64,000 nt of DNA. Source: Hyphomicrobiaceae bacterium (lineage in GTDB: Bacteria > Pseudomonadota > Alphaproteobacteria > Rhizobiales > Hyphomicrobiaceae). The translations under genes were made by a program, and so were the position numbers. Location: the NCBI GenBank assembly GCA_022844275.1, contig JALHMB010000001.1, positions 620,001 through 684,000 on the forward strand. The letters run 5' to 3'. Each line of letters opens with the position of its first letter. The stretch's first letter is position 1. The notes under the pieces were generated by a model that was not told the DNA's origin, did not search any database, and saw only the letters and a list, made by a program, of their open reading frames with translations. Below are positions 1 to 11,504 of the stretch, in pieces.

Positions 1-270
1 GGCGAGATCCGGCCAGCTCTCAAAGAGCCGTTCCAGGAGAGGCTCGACGAAGCGCCGCTCGAGGTCGCTCTTGTAGGCCGGACGGACGAGCGTCAGTCCC
101 GTCAGAATGCGCACGTTCAAGCGGCGATCGGCTTCGGCCAATCCATAAAGCGCATTGACGAGCAAGTTGGGCTTGCCGATGCCCACGGGAATGGCGAGCA
201 CGATATCGCGCCCGACTTTATCGATGATCGCTTCAGCACAGCGAACAGGTTCATCATACGAGCGCGTCAA
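1..270 (-). CDS. Acetyl-CoA hydrolase/transferase family protein, N-terminal part (runs off the window)
   Basis: The minus-strand frame reads through to base 1 and gives about 90 residues. It contains IGKPNLLVNALYGLAEADRR followed by a TGLTLVRP...LERRFVEPLLERLF pattern. This is the usual N-terminal signature of the acetyl-CoA hydrolase / CoA-transferase family, which exchanges or hydrolyses acyl-CoA thioesters. An in-frame TGA lies just upstream and the first usable start is a TTG at 270, with only a weak GGA ribosome site; GTT/ATT-type starts further in are unlikely. The glutamate and CoA-loop motifs lie outside the window, so hydrolase cannot be told from transferase. It sits 66 bp downstream of cydB on the same strand. 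Confidence 0.6.
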   Translation of the reverse strand, partial: MTRSYDEPVRCAEAIIDKVGRDIVLAIPVGIGKPNLLVNALYGLAEADRRLNVRILTGLTLVRPAYKSDLERRFVEPLLERLFESWPDLA

Positions 271-336
271 CTGGTGGATTTCCGTGAATTGGTAATGTCA
301 TCGAACGCTGCAGTCCGCGGCCCGTTCCCTCGTCAG

Positions 337-1341
337 CTAGTGATAGCCCTCTCCCGGTCCGATCTTGCCGCGGAACATCCAGTACACGAAGGCGGTGTAG
401 CCGAGTACGAGCGGCAACAGGAAGACAGTGCCGACGAGAAGGAAGAGCTGCGAAGCGGGGGCTGCAGCCGTATCCCAGAAGGTCAAATGCGGCGGCACCA
501 GATAAGGCCATGTCGAGATCACGAGACCGCAGTAGCCGAGCAGAAACAGCACGACGCTGCCAAAGAACGGCTTCACATCATCCCCCCGCCGCAGCCAGAC
601 GAAGACGAGATAGCCAACGAGCACGGTCACGAGCGGAATAGGCCAGAGATAGAAAAGATTGGGCAAGCTGAACCAGCGCGTCGCAATGCGCTCGATCGCG
701 AGCGGCGTCCACAAGCTGACCACGGCCATGGCCGCGAGTACTGCAACGACCAACAGCCCCCCCGCGCGGCGGCCAAAATCCTGAGTGGGGCCGGACGTGC
801 GCATGACGAGCCATGTCGCACCAAGCAGCGCATAGCCCGCCACGACCGCGAGCCCGACAAAGATCGAGAAGGGCGTCAGCCAGTCGAAGGGGCCGCCCGC
901 ATACTGGCGATTAACAACTTCGACGCCCTGGAGGAGCCCGCCGAGGATCACGCCCTGCAGGAATGCGGCAACGATGGAGCCGCCGGCAAAGGCTACATCC
1001 CAGAGCAAATGCGAGGGCTTGGCCACCCAGCGGAATTCGAAGGAGACGCCACGCAAAACCAATGCCAGCAGCATCCCGATCACTGGCAGGTAGAAGGCCG
1101 GCATGATCACAGCGTAGGCGGTGGGGAAGGCCACCCATAGTCCGCCGCCGCCGAGCACCAGCCATGTCTCGTTGCCGTCCCAGAAGGGCGCAACGGAATT
1201 CATCATGACATCGCGATCCTCCTCCTCGCGCACGAACGGGAAGAGAATGCCGATGCCGAGGTCGAAGCCGTCGAGAATGACGTACATCGCGACGGCTGTC
1301 CCGATGAGCGCGGCCCAAATAAGCGGGAGATACGGTTCCAT
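337..1341 (-). CDS. cydB: Cytochrome bd-type quinol oxidase subunit II
   Basis: 334 residues beginning MEPYLPLIWAALIGTAVAMY, with YVILDGFDLGIGILFPF near residue 20 and NSVAPFWDGNETWLVLGGGG near residue 60, both hallmark CydB segments. About eight hydrophobic helices are visible. The subunit pairs with CydA in the inner membrane quinol oxidase that reduces O2 to water. The ATG at 1341 lies 5 nt after the cydA stop, so translation is probably coupled. The frame stays open upstream into cydA, but that extension has no family similarity. No small cydX-type ORF was recognised after it. Confidence 0.95.
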   Translation of the reverse strand: MEPYLPLIWAALIGTAVAMYVILDGFDLGIGILFPFVREEEDRDVMMNSVAPFWDGNETWLVLGGGGLWVAFPTAYAVIMPAFYLPVIGMLLALVLRGVSFEFRWVAKPSHLLWDVAFAGGSIVAAFLQGVILGGLLQGVEVVNRQYAGGPFDWLTPFSIFVGLAVVAGYALLGATWLVMRTSGPTQDFGRRAGGLLVVAVLAAMAVVSLWTPLAIERIATRWFSLPNLFYLWPIPLVTVLVGYLVFVWLRRGDDVKPFFGSVVLFLLGYCGLVISTWPYLVPPHLTFWDTAAAPASQLFLLVGTVFLLPLVLGYTAFVYWMFRGKIGPGEGYH

Positions 1342-1346
1342 CGCCG

Positions 1347-2780
1347 TCACTCCTTCGTGCCGAGTGAGAAGCCGGGCCCCGTGCCACGCGGCCGGCCGGT
1401 GGCCTCTCGTGCGGCTTCCTCGGCTGCCGAGAGCGGCCTGTTCGGCAGGCCTTCGGGCGCGGCCGTCGCTTCGCCTTTGGGGCCGGCGTGTATGAGGCGG
1501 TTGATGTAGTACACGCCCATCGAGAAGACGACGCCGTAGATCAGCACGAACAACACGAGCGTGCCCGCAACGCTCGCGCCTGGCACGGGCGATATACCGT
1601 CGGCCGTGCGCATGAGACCATGCACCAGCCACGGCTGACGTCCCTGCTCGGTCACGAACCAGCCCGCGAGAATGGCGATGAAGCCAAGCGACCACATGTG
1701 CGACACGGGCCAAAGGAAGGATCTGCTCTCGAAGAGACGGCCTCGCCACCAGAGATACATGCCCCAGAAACCCAGCCCGATCAGCAACATGCCGATGCCG
1801 ACCATGATGCGGAACGCCCAGAAGACATTGGCGACAGGAGGCCAGTCGCGCTCAGGAAAACTCGTGAGGCCCTGATACCTCCCGTCCCAGCTATGGGTGA
1901 GAATGAGCGAGCCGGCTTTCGGGATCGCGATCTCGAAGTGGTTCTTGCGCGCCTTCTCATCAGGGAAGCCGAACAGCACGAGCGCCCCCGGCTTGGAACC
2001 GTCCCAGTGCCCCTCCATCGCAGCAACTTTGGCCGGCTGATGCTTCAGCGTGTTGAGGCCGTGCATATCCCCGATGAAGAGTTGCAGCGGCGCCGTCAAC
2101 GCGATCATCCCGACCGCCATACGCAGCATCGTGCGGCTCTCCTCGGGATGACGGTCGGCAAGCAGATAGCGTGCGCCGACCGCCAGCACCACGACGGCGG
2201 TCGTGAGGTAGGCCGCATTCAGCATATGAGCAAAGCGATAAGGGAAGCTCGGGTTGAAGATGATCTCCCACCAGCTCACGGGGAAGGCAATGCCATTGCG
2301 GATTTCATGGCCGGCTGGCGTCTGCATCCAGCTGTTGGCGGCGAGGATCCAGAAGGCGCTCGTCGCAGTGCCAATGGCGACCAGTGCTGCGGCCAGCGTG
2401 ACGAGCCAGGGCGGAAAGCGGTTCCAGCCGAACAGCAGGATGCCGAGGAATGTCGCTTCGAGGTAAAAGGCCGTAAGCACCTCATAGCCTATGAGCGGAC
2501 CGATGACATTGCCCGTGAATTCGGAGAAGCGGCTCCAGTTCGTGCCGAACTGGTAGCTCAGCACGATCCCCGAGACCACACCCATGGCAAAGGATACGGC
2601 GAAGATCTTTGTCCAGAAGCGGGCGAGGCGATGGAATTTTTCCTCGCCGGAGCGCAGCCACAGAAGCAGCAGCACGGTGATGAAGGCCGACAGGCCAATG
2701 GTAAATGCCGGAAAGATGATGTGAAAGGATATCGTGAATGCGAACTGGATGCGCGCCAGCATCACGGGATCGAGTTCCAT
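1347..2780 (-). CDS. cydA: Cytochrome bd-type quinol oxidase subunit I (short Q-loop, CioA-like)
   Basis: 477 residues. The N-terminus has FAFTISFHIIFPAFTIG with the haem-ligand histidine at about residue 20. NSWMQTPAGHEI and the C-terminal GWFVTEQGRQPW motif are present. The stretch between GLTSFPERDWPPV and the next helix is short, as in the CioA/short Q-loop group that is often cyanide-insensitive; this subtype call is inference. First gene of a cydAB pair, divergent from the TAXI transporter gene with 244 bp between. A TATACT hexamer on the minus strand at 2901-2906 could be a -10 box, but no convincing -35 or FNR box was seen. Confidence 0.95.
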   Translation of the reverse strand: MELDPVMLARIQFAFTISFHIIFPAFTIGLSAFITVLLLLWLRSGEEKFHRLARFWTKIFAVSFAMGVVSGIVLSYQFGTNWSRFSEFTGNVIGPLIGYEVLTAFYLEATFLGILLFGWNRFPPWLVTLAAALVAIGTATSAFWILAANSWMQTPAGHEIRNGIAFPVSWWEIIFNPSFPYRFAHMLNAAYLTTAVVVLAVGARYLLADRHPEESRTMLRMAVGMIALTAPLQLFIGDMHGLNTLKHQPAKVAAMEGHWDGSKPGALVLFGFPDEKARKNHFEIAIPKAGSLILTHSWDGRYQGLTSFPERDWPPVANVFWAFRIMVGIGMLLIGLGFWGMYLWWRGRLFESRSFLWPVSHMWSLGFIAILAGWFVTEQGRQPWLVHGLMRTADGISPVPGASVAGTLVLFVLIYGVVFSMGVYYINRLIHAGPKGEATAAPEGLPNRPLSAAEEAAREATGRPRGTGPGFSLGTKE

Positions 2781-3024
2781 GGGACCTCCGATGACCGTAG
2801 CCTCTCGTATCGAGCTTATAGCAACTTCGGCGCAATTAGCGTGTGTCTATTGCGCGCTCCTGCCAGCAAAGGGCCGTCTCCTGCAATTGACTTGTAATTT
2901 AGTATACGCGACGCTTCGGACACGCTGGACGGCCCCACGCGACAGCCGCCGGGAAGACCACAACGGGTGCCTATGCGGCCTCACGACACTGAACTGAAGC
3001 AATCACCAGCACGGAGAGTATGAA

Positions 3025-3999
3025 ATGAGGCGTTTCCAGTACATTGCAATCGCCGCGAGCATCACGGGCCTGCTTGGCACGTCAACGGCGGCCATGGCGC
3101 AGCAGAAGTTCGTGACGATCGGCACGGGCGGCGTGACGGGCGTCTACTACGCCGCCGGCGGCGCCATCTGCCGACTTCTCAACAAGGACCGCAAGCAACA
3201 CGGCATCCGCTGCTCGGTGGAGTCGACCGGCGGTTCGGCCTTCAACGTCAACACGATCAAGGCTGGCGAGCTCGACTTCGGCATGGCCCAGTCGGATGTG
3301 CACTACAATTCTTTGAAGGGCGTCGCCGGCTTCAAAGATGCCGGACCTTACGCAGATCTGCGCGCCGTGTTCTCGGTGCACCCGGAGCCCTTCACGGTGC
3401 TCGCTCGCAAGGAAGCCAACATCAAATCTTTTGATGACTTCAAGGGCAAGCGCTTCAACGTCGGCAATCCAGGGTCCGGCACGCGTTCGTCGATGGAAGA
3501 GCTGCTTGTGGCTATGGGTTGGAAGATGTCGGACTTCTCGCTCGCCTCCGAGCTCAAGGCTGACGAGCACGGCCCTGCGCTCTGCGACGGCAAGATCGAC
3601 GGATTCTACTACGCCGTCGGCCATCCCTCCGCGAACATCCAGGACCCGACGACGACTTGCGGCGCACAGATCGTCGCATTGACGGGCCCCGCGGTGTCGA
3701 AGCTTCTCGCCGAAAAGCCCTACTACGCCAAGGCGACCATTCCCGGCGGCATGTATGCGGCCAACCCGAACGCGGTCGAGACGTACGGCGTACTTGCGAC
3801 GCTCGTCTCCTCGGCGAAGGTGCCAGAAGAGACCGTTTACCAGCTCGTCAAGGCGACGTTCGACAACTTTGACGAGTTCAAGAAGCTGCATCCCGCTTTC
3901 GCCAATCTCGATCCGGCGAAGATGGTCAAGGACGGCCTCTCCGCGCCGCTCCATGCGGGCGCCGCGAAGTACTACAAGGAAAAAGGCTGGGTGAATTAA
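3025..3999 (+). CDS. TAXI-family TRAP transporter periplasmic solute-binding protein
   Basis: 324 residues. A classic signal peptide ([20 protein letters not shown]... ending AMA-QQ) precedes [20 protein letters not shown], the defining start of TAXI (TRAP-associated extracytoplasmic immunogenic) proteins. [11 protein letters not shown] and [17 protein letters not shown] are further family blocks. It should bind a carboxylate-type ligand in the periplasm and deliver it to the fused TRAP permease 75 bp downstream. The ligand cannot be deduced. The ATG at 3025 follows a GGAGAG-like ribosome site. Confidence 0.92.
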   Translation: MRRFQYIAIAASITGLLGTSTAAMAQQKFVTIGTGGVTGVYYAAGGAICRLLNKDRKQHGIRCSVESTGGSAFNVNTIKAGELDFGMAQSDVHYNSLKGVAGFKDAGPYADLRAVFSVHPEPFTVLARKEANIKSFDDFKGKRFNVGNPGSGTRSSMEELLVAMGWKMSDFSLASELKADEHGPALCDGKIDGFYYAVGHPSANIQDPTTTCGAQIVALTGPAVSKLLAEKPYYAKATIPGGMYAANPNAVETYGVLATLVSSAKVPEETVYQLVKATFDNFDEFKKLHPAFANLDPAKMVKDGLSAPLHAGAAKYYKEKGWVN

Positions 4000-4012
4000 G
4001 CGATGTTCCTTA

Positions 4013-4038
4013 GCGGGGCGCCGACACCGGCGCCCCGC
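4013..4038 (+). terminator. Perfect hairpin between TRAP binding-protein and permease genes
   Basis: The arms GCGGGGCGCC and GGCGCCCCGC form a perfect 10-bp stem with a 6-nt loop. The hairpin starts 13 bp after the binding-protein stop and ends 36 bp before the permease start. There is no T-run, so it is more likely a 3'-stabilising or partial-termination hairpin that raises the ratio of binding protein to permease than a full terminator. That role is inference from position. Confidence 0.6.
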
Positions 4039-4074
4039 AGCGCTCCATACTCTCTTCGGGACTGCGGGGATGCA

Positions 4075-6669
4075 ATGACGGACAAGTCGGCGGCGGCGAG
4101 CGAGATTCCATCCGAACTCGAGCAGCTCGTTGCCGAGTCCGATACGGGTGGCCGCAAGCCCACCGGTCTCGCCGCGCAGATCCTCCTCTGCACGGCCGTC
4201 TTCTGGTCGCTCTTCCAGCTCTGGTACGCTTCGCCCCTGCCATTCATCTTCGGCATCGGCGTGCTGAACGATACCGAGGCGCGCGCCATTCATCTCGGCC
4301 TCGCGCTCTTTCTCGCCTTTACGGCCTATCCGGCTTTCAAGTCCTCATCCCGCACTCATGTCCCGGCCATCGATTGGGTGCTCGCACTCGCGGGGGCCTT
4401 TGCCGGCTCCTATCTCTTTCTGTTCTACAATCAGCTCGCCCTGCGCCCGGGCCAGCCGATCCTCATGGATCTCGTGACAGCGGGCGCCGGCATCCTGCTG
4501 CTGCTCGAAGCGACACGCCGCTCGCTCGGCATGCCCATGGTGATCGTCGCGGCAACATTCATGCTCTTTACGTTTGCGGGTCCCTATATGCCGGAGGCTG
4601 TCCAGCACAAGGGCGCCTCGCTGCAGCGTTTCCTTACACACCAATGGCTTGTCACCGAGGGCGTCTTCGGCATCGCGCTCGGTGTCTCGACAAGTTTCGT
4701 CTTCCTCTTCGTCCTCTTCGGAACGCTGCTGGAGAAGGCGGGTGCGGGCAACTGGATGATGCAGCTTTCCATTGCGCTGCTTGGACATTTGCGCGGCGGC
4801 CCTGCGAAAGTCGCAGTCGTGTCTTCCGCCCTCAATGGCGTGGTCTCGGGCTCGTCGGTGTCGAACGTCGTATCCGGCGGAATCTTTACGATCCCGCTCA
4901 TGAAGCGCACGGGCCTCTCGGGCGTGAAGGCAGGCGCGATCGAGGCGACATCCTCGATCAACGGCCAGATCATGCCGCCCGTCATGGGCGCCGCCGCATT
5001 CCTGATGGTCGAGTACGTCGGCATTCCCTATGCCGACATCATCAAGCACGCGGCACTTCCCGCGATTGCCTCATACATATCTCTTTTCTACATCGTCCAT
5101 CTCGAAGCGGTGAAGATCGGCTCGAAGCCCATTCCACGCGAGCAAATGGAATTAAAGACGCGCCTGCTGCGGACAGGCCTCGGTCTCTCCGGAACCATCG
5201 CCTTCATTTGCCTGCTGTACTATGGCGTGCAGGGAATCCAGGCGGTCTTCGGCAACGGCGCCCCGACGCTTCTTGCCGTCCTCGCCGCTGGCGTCTATGT
5301 CGCGAGCGTCTGGTTCTCATCGCGCTACGAAGATCTCTCAATCGACGATCCCGATGCGCCTATCATCATGCTGCCGCGCGCCTGGGACGTCGTGCGCACA
5401 GGCCTCGATTTCATCATCCCTCTCGTAGTCCTGCTCTGGTGCCTGACGGTGGATCAGCTCTCGCCGGGCCTCTCTGCCTTTTGGGGTACGGTGACGGTCA
5501 TGGGTATCGTGGCAACGAGAAAGCCGCTGCTCGCGCTCTTCCGAAATCAATCCATCCACGCAGCGTTTCGGACGGCTTGGGATGACCTCGTCGATGGCCT
5601 CGCCAGCGGCGCCCGGAACATGATCGGCATTGCCGTGGCGACGGCGACCGCCGGCATTGTCGTTGGCACGGTAACACTCACGGGTCTCGGCTTGATGATG
5701 ACCGAGTTCGTCGAATTTCTCTCGGGCGGCAACGTGATCATCATGCTGCTGCTCATCGCCGCGATCTCGCTCATTCTCGGCATGGGCATCCCGACCACGG
5801 CCAACTACATCCTCGTTGCCACGCTTATGGCGCCCGTCGTCATAGAGCTCGGCGCCCAAGCCGGGCTCGCGATCCCGCTCATCGCGGTTCATCTCTTCGT
5901 CTTTTACTTCGGCATCATGGCCGACATCACACCGCCGGTCGGTCTGGCCTCGTTTGCGGCCGCGGCCATCTCCCGCGAGGATCCGATCGCGACAGGATTC
6001 CAGGGCGCCCTCTATTCCCTGCGTACCGCGATCCTGCCGTTCGTTTTCGTGTTCAATCCGGCCATTCTGCTGATCGGCATCGAAGACTGGTGGCAATTCG
6101 CGGGCGTGATCGCGATCTCTCTGATCGCTGTCTTGCTGTTCGCAGCCGCGACCATGAACTGGTTCATCACGAAGAGCCGGCTGTGGGAGTCGGCAATCCT
6201 GCTGCTTGCCTGCTTCACACTCTTCCGGCCCGACTGGTGGCTCGACCAGTTCTATCCGAAGTACAGGGAACTGCCCGCACGCGAATTGCTTACCCAAGTC
6301 GCTCAGGCACCACCCGACAAGCGGCTCACCATGGTCGTCGAGGGGCTGAATGTCGAAGGCGAGAATGTCCGCAAGACAGTCAGCATCCCTCTCGGCGATC
6401 CAAAGGAGCCGCGCCTGCGCCTGCGCACCGTCGGCCTCGGCGTCGCGCCTGCTGGAGACAAGGTGACGATCACGAACGTCGCATTCGGCTCCTATGCACG
6501 GCGGCTTGGCCTCGAGGCAGGCTACGAGGTCACGGCCGTGCTCGAGCCCGCGCCGCGGCCGTCACATGCGTGGCCGATTGGCGGGGGCTTGCTGGTCACC
6601 GGGCTCGTCGCGCTGCTGCAATGGCGGCGGCGCGATGCCGCTACCGGAAAGCCCGCGCCCGCATCCTAG
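4075..6669 (+). CDS. TRAP transporter permease, fused 4TM/12TM type with C-terminal DUF3394
   Basis: 864 residues from the ATG at 4075, which has GGGGA at 4066-4070; the frame is open a further 24 codons upstream to 4003. It contains both TRAP membrane components in one chain: a small DctQ-like part first, then the DctM-like part with GTLLEKAGAG, SALNGVVSGSSVSNVVSGG, ATSSINGQIMPPVMGAAAF and ILGMGIPTTANYI motifs. After the last transporter helices, a region with RPDWWLDQFYPKYRELPA, a soluble beta-rich segment and one final hydrophobic helix matches DUF3394. Works with the TAXI protein upstream as a Na+- or H+-driven importer. Confidence 0.93.
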   Translation: MTDKSAAASEIPSELEQLVAESDTGGRKPTGLAAQILLCTAVFWSLFQLWYASPLPFIFGIGVLNDTEARAIHLGLALFLAFTAYPAFKSSSRTHVPAIDWVLALAGAFAGSYLFLFYNQLALRPGQPILMDLVTAGAGILLLLEATRRSLGMPMVIVAATFMLFTFAGPYMPEAVQHKGASLQRFLTHQWLVTEGVFGIALGVSTSFVFLFVLFGTLLEKAGAGNWMMQLSIALLGHLRGGPAKVAVVSSALNGVVSGSSVSNVVSGGIFTIPLMKRTGLSGVKAGAIEATSSINGQIMPPVMGAAAFLMVEYVGIPYADIIKHAALPAIASYISLFYIVHLEAVKIGSKPIPREQMELKTRLLRTGLGLSGTIAFICLLYYGVQGIQAVFGNGAPTLLAVLAAGVYVASVWFSSRYEDLSIDDPDAPIIMLPRAWDVVRTGLDFIIPLVVLLWCLTVDQLSPGLSAFWGTVTVMGIVATRKPLLALFRNQSIHAAFRTAWDDLVDGLASGARNMIGIAVATATAGIVVGTVTLTGLGLMMTEFVEFLSGGNVIIMLLLIAAISLILGMGIPTTANYILVATLMAPVVIELGAQAGLAIPLIAVHLFVFYFGIMADITPPVGLASFAAAAISREDPIATGFQGALYSLRTAILPFVFVFNPAILLIGIEDWWQFAGVIAISLIAVLLFAAATMNWFITKSRLWESAILLLACFTLFRPDWWLDQFYPKYRELPARELLTQVAQAPPDKRLTMVVEGLNVEGENVRKTVSIPLGDPKEPRLRLRTVGLGVAPAGDKVTITNVAFGSYARRLGLEAGYEVTAVLEPAPRPSHAWPIGGGLLVTGLVALLQWRRRDAATGKPAPAS

Positions 6670-6811
6670 TCCGACCCATCAAAGTGCCGGACGATGTGGG
6701 AGCGAGCGCCGTTCAGAAACTTTCTCGCCTCAGGTGTCGGATTGGGTCGGCATCGTTCGTCCTCGAAGCACGCCAGCCCAGCCCTAGTGCTGAATTCGGG
6801 ATCGAACTGCT

Positions 6812-7456
6812 ATGCCCCTGACGCTCTACGCTCACCCGCTCTCCTCGTATTGCCAGAAGGTTCTCATTGCGCTCTACGAGCACGACGTACCCTTCGAATT
6901 CATATTGCTCTCGCCCGAGCAGTCAGAGAATGAAGCGGAGTTCGGCAAGCTCTGGCCGATCAAGCTGATGCCGATCCTGGTCGACGGCGATCGCGTGATT
7001 CGCGAATCCAGCATCATCATCGAGCACATCGATCTGAACTATGCCAACGGCCCACGCCTTATCCCCCAAGATCCCAAGGTCGCGCTGGACGTGCGTTTCT
7101 TCGATCGCGTGTTCGACAATCACGTCATGACGCACCAGCAGAAGATCGTGTTCGATTTTCTGCGCCCCGAAGGGGCAAAGGACAGCTATGGGGTCACTGG
7201 GGCGCGCGAGCGCCTCGATGTTGCTTATGCTTGGCTCGAAAGTGTGCTGTCGGACGGCTGGTCAGTCGGAGATCGCTTCTCGATGGCGGACTGCGCGGCC
7301 TCGCCATCGCTCTTCTACAGCAGCAAGACGCACGCCTTCGCGGGGCGCTTTCCTCGCCTGGAGGCCTACTTGGCGCGGCTCGAGGCGCGCCCGTCGATCG
7401 CCCGCGCGCGCGAGGAAGCTAAGCCTTACTGGAAATTTTTCCCGTTCGCGGACTAG
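6812..7456 (+). CDS. Glutathione S-transferase family protein
   Basis: 214 residues. The N-terminal thioredoxin-like domain starts MPLTLYAHPLSSYCQKVLIA; the SSYCQK sequence sits where the glutathione-activating Ser/Cys normally lies. KLMPILVDGDRVIRESSIII supplies the cis-Pro and the E-S glutathione-binding motif. The C-terminal helical half ends with the GDRFSMADCAASPSLFY N-capping motif. Substrate unknown. It is convergent with ureG (9 bp between stops). The 142 bp upstream hold no gene; an inverted repeat CCGACCCA/TGGGTCGG occurs around 6671-6750. Confidence 0.88.
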   Translation: MPLTLYAHPLSSYCQKVLIALYEHDVPFEFILLSPEQSENEAEFGKLWPIKLMPILVDGDRVIRESSIIIEHIDLNYANGPRLIPQDPKVALDVRFFDRVFDNHVMTHQQKIVFDFLRPEGAKDSYGVTGARERLDVAYAWLESVLSDGWSVGDRFSMADCAASPSLFYSSKTHAFAGRFPRLEAYLARLEARPSIARAREEAKPYWKFFPFAD

Positions 7457-7465
7457 GCACCAGCG

Positions 7466-8089
7466 TCACGCCGCAGTCGCAAGCCCACCCATGCGCTCGA
7501 TGAAGCGAGCAATCTCGTCCACGCCGGAACCGACGCGGATGTTCGTGAAGACATAGGGCTTCTCGCCCCGCATGCGCTTAGTATCGCTCTCCATGATGGA
7601 GAGATCGGCGCCGACGTGCGGCGCGAGATCCGTCTTGTTGATCACGAGGAGATCGGAGCGCGTGATGCCTGGGCCGCCCTTGCGCGGGATCTTCTCGCCC
7701 TGCGCGACATCGATAACATATATGGTGAGGTCGGCGAGTTCCGGCGAAAACGTCGCCGCGAGATTGTCGCCGCCCGACTCGATGAGGATGACATCGAGAT
7801 TCGGGAACTTCCGCCGCATGGTCTCGATCGCCGACAGATTGATCGAGCAATCCTCGCGAATGGCCGTATGCGGGCAGCCACCCGTCTCGACACCCATGAT
7901 GCGCTCGAGCGGCAGCGCCTGCATGCGCATCAGTATTTCTGCATCTTCCTTCGTGTAGATGTCGTTCGTGATGGCGCAGATGTCATAGCGCTCGCGCAAC
8001 GCGCGGCAGAGCGCAGCCGTCAGCGTGGTCTTGCCGGAACCCACAGGGCCACCGATGCCTACACGAAGCGGACCATGTGATGAGCTCAT
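7466..8089 (-). CDS. ureG: Urease accessory GTPase UreG
   Basis: 207 residues. P-loop [11 protein letters not shown] at residues 13-23, then [19 protein letters not shown] (metal-binding Cys-Pro-His) and [15 protein letters not shown], all invariant in UreG. It hydrolyses GTP while delivering Ni2+ to apo-urease in the UreDFG complex. Last gene of the urease operon; the start overlaps the ureF stop by 4 bp. Confidence 0.97.
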   Translation of the reverse strand: MSSSHGPLRVGIGGPVGSGKTTLTAALCRALRERYDICAITNDIYTKEDAEILMRMQALPLERIMGVETGGCPHTAIREDCSINLSAIETMRRKFPNLDVILIESGGDNLAATFSPELADLTIYVIDVAQGEKIPRKGGPGITRSDLLVINKTDLAPHVGADLSIMESDTKRMRGEKPYVFTNIRVGSGVDEIARFIERMGGLATAA

Positions 8090-8799
8090 GAGCGGAACAG
8101 CCTCGTGTACTGGGTTTCATGCGCGAGCGACGCGATATCCGAGCGATACACCGCACCGCCGAGATCGTCCAATGTGGATCGCTCGGCCGGCGCTGCGCAA
8201 GCTGCGAGGTCATCCATCAGGGCGGCGATAGTCCGTTGCGCATCCGTCTGGCCGACCGCGGAAAGCCGTATAGCAGCAGACGTAAGGTTCGAGACTGCCG
8301 CGAGCCCGAAGGCGTGAAGCGTGTCACCGCAAGGGAGGCCGTGCACGGCTGCGCTCGCACCGAGCGCAATCGGATAGGCCACATCCGGCGCGATCGCTTG
8401 CGCGACGGCATCGAGCCCGGCAACTCCCCACGCCGCCCGGACCGTCTCCAGGAACGCGTTACCCTGCGTGACAGTCTCGAGATGACGCTCAGCCGATGGT
8501 TGCAGAGCAAGCGCGAGATCATTGGTCTCCGCAAGGCGCGCCAGATCGCCCTCGGCGGTTGCGCGGTAAGCCTCGGCCAGGAGGATCATGTCATTGCGGA
8601 TGGCACCATGCGTGACGAGATCGCGGAGCCATTCGGTGAGCGTTACGCGATTTCTCACCCATCCGCGCTCGACCGCCCATTCCAGGCCATGACTATAGGC
8701 AAAGGCGCCGACCGGAAATGCCGGTGACAGCCACGCCAGAAAACGCGGATCGAAACCTCTGTCCGAAGTTGGAACGTGCCTCGGTGCAACGTCGATCAC
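8086..8799 (-). CDS. ureF: Urease accessory protein UreF
   Basis: About 237 residues. [26 protein letters not shown] near the start and [19 protein letters not shown]-type C-terminal helices are typical of UreF, the scaffold between UreD and UreG. The start is uncertain. A GTG at 8799 lies 5 nt after the ureE stop and is preferred. A TTG at 8844 would overlap ureE by about 40 bp. The ribosome site is weak in both cases. Confidence 0.93.
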   Translation of the reverse strand: MIDVAPRHVPTSDRGFDPRFLAWLSPAFPVGAFAYSHGLEWAVERGWVRNRVTLTEWLRDLVTHGAIRNDMILLAEAYRATAEGDLARLAETNDLALALQPSAERHLETVTQGNAFLETVRAAWGVAGLDAVAQAIAPDVAYPIALGASAAVHGLPCGDTLHAFGLAAVSNLTSAAIRLSAVGQTDAQRTIAALMDDLAACAAPAERSTLDDLGGAVYRSDIASLAHETQYTRLFRS

Positions 8800-8803
8800 G
8801 ATA

Positions 8804-9403
8804 CTATGTCTCGCGCTTATCCGGTCGGAACGTGCCCTGCACAACTGTGAGCTTCACCTCGTGGCGTGGCGGACGCTCGCCATCATGATGATGATCATGA
8901 GCATGGTCGTGATGATGGTGCCCACCAATGTGGTGGTGATGCCCCGAATGCAGCGGCCCCTTACCGCCATACGCGCCGCCCTCTGGCTCGAAGGGTCGAC
9001 GCACGCGATGCACATGCGCGCCGAGCTGCTCGACAAGCTCAGCCAGCACATGATCCGGCTGAATGTATATGGCGCCGCGCGTGATCTCGGCCGGCGTATG
9101 CCGATTGCCCAGATGCCAGGCGATCGTCGCAAGTGCCAACGCGTCCTGCGCGTGGATCTCGAGCAGGTCTTCCGCCGCTGCCTTGACCAGCACCGCACCG
9201 CCCTCGACTGCCAGCCCGTCGCCGTGCGCGAGATAGGTCGCCTCGGGCAGATCGAGCAGCAGCTCGCGTCCGCGATCGGTCGTCAGCAGAACACGGCGCC
9301 GATAGCGCGACTGCCGGTCGAGCGTAATCGTGTCGACGATCTCGACGCCTGCGAGCTGGCCAACTCTCAGCACCGAGGACGCGCGCAGGGGGCTATCGCT
9401 CAT
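8804..9403 (-). CDS. ureE: Urease accessory nickel metallochaperone UreE with histidine-rich tail
   Basis: 199 residues. The UreE N-terminal domain (VLLTTDRGRELLLDLPEA) is followed by the peptide/metal-binding domain with LATIAWHLGNRHTPAEI and QPDHVLAELVEQLGAHV; the metal-binding His lies in GNRHTP. Residues of about 150-180 carry some 15 histidines in short HHHH and HDHAHDHHH runs, a Ni2+ reservoir seen in Klebsiella-type UreE. Located between ureC and ureF. Confidence 0.96.
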   Translation of the reverse strand: MSDSPLRASSVLRVGQLAGVEIVDTITLDRQSRYRRRVLLTTDRGRELLLDLPEATYLAHGDGLAVEGGAVLVKAAAEDLLEIHAQDALALATIAWHLGNRHTPAEITRGAIYIQPDHVLAELVEQLGAHVHRVRRPFEPEGGAYGGKGPLHSGHHHHIGGHHHHDHAHDHHHDGERPPRHEVKLTVVQGTFRPDKRET

Positions 9404-9415
9404 CTCTCGACTGCC

Positions 9416-11131
<1,716 letters not shown>

Positions 11132-11181
11132 CGGCAGTACCTTGTGATGGCAGCGAGAGCACTTGGTTCGAGCGAGCGTTG

Positions 11182-11493
11182 CTAAGGGTCGAGCTTGCCC
11201 ATGACCTCCTGACGGAAGCCATAGACTGTGCGCGTGCCGGCGAGCGGGATCAGCCGCACCTCGCGCGTCTGACCTGGCTCGAAGCGGACAGCGGTGCCGG
11301 CCGGGATATCGAGCCGTGTGCCGCGTGCGGCCGGTCGGTCGAAGCTCAGCGCGGGATTGGCCTCGAAGAAATGATAGTGGCTGCCGATCTGGATCGGGCG
11401 CGCACCAGTGTTGGAGACGGTGAGCGTAATGACCGTCCGCCCCACGTTCAGCTCGATGTCGCCCTCAGGCGTGATGACCTCACCGGGTTTCAT
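11182..11493 (-). CDS. ureB: Urease beta subunit
   Basis: 103 residues beginning [33 protein letters not shown] and the C-terminal [10 protein letters not shown] are diagnostic. Structural subunit of the (UreABC)3 enzyme. It is separated from ureA by ureJ rather than being adjacent. Confidence 0.97.
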   Translation of the reverse strand: MKPGEVITPEGDIELNVGRTVITLTVSNTGARPIQIGSHYHFFEANPALSFDRPAARGTRLDIPAGTAVRFEPGQTREVRLIPLAGTRTVYGFRQEVMGKLDP

Positions 11494-11504
11494 CGCTCAA
11501 CCTT

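Noticed and set aside
8800-8844. TTG start for ureF
   Set aside because: It would overlap ureE by 41 bp with no ribosome site; the GTG at 8799 fits the operon spacing better.
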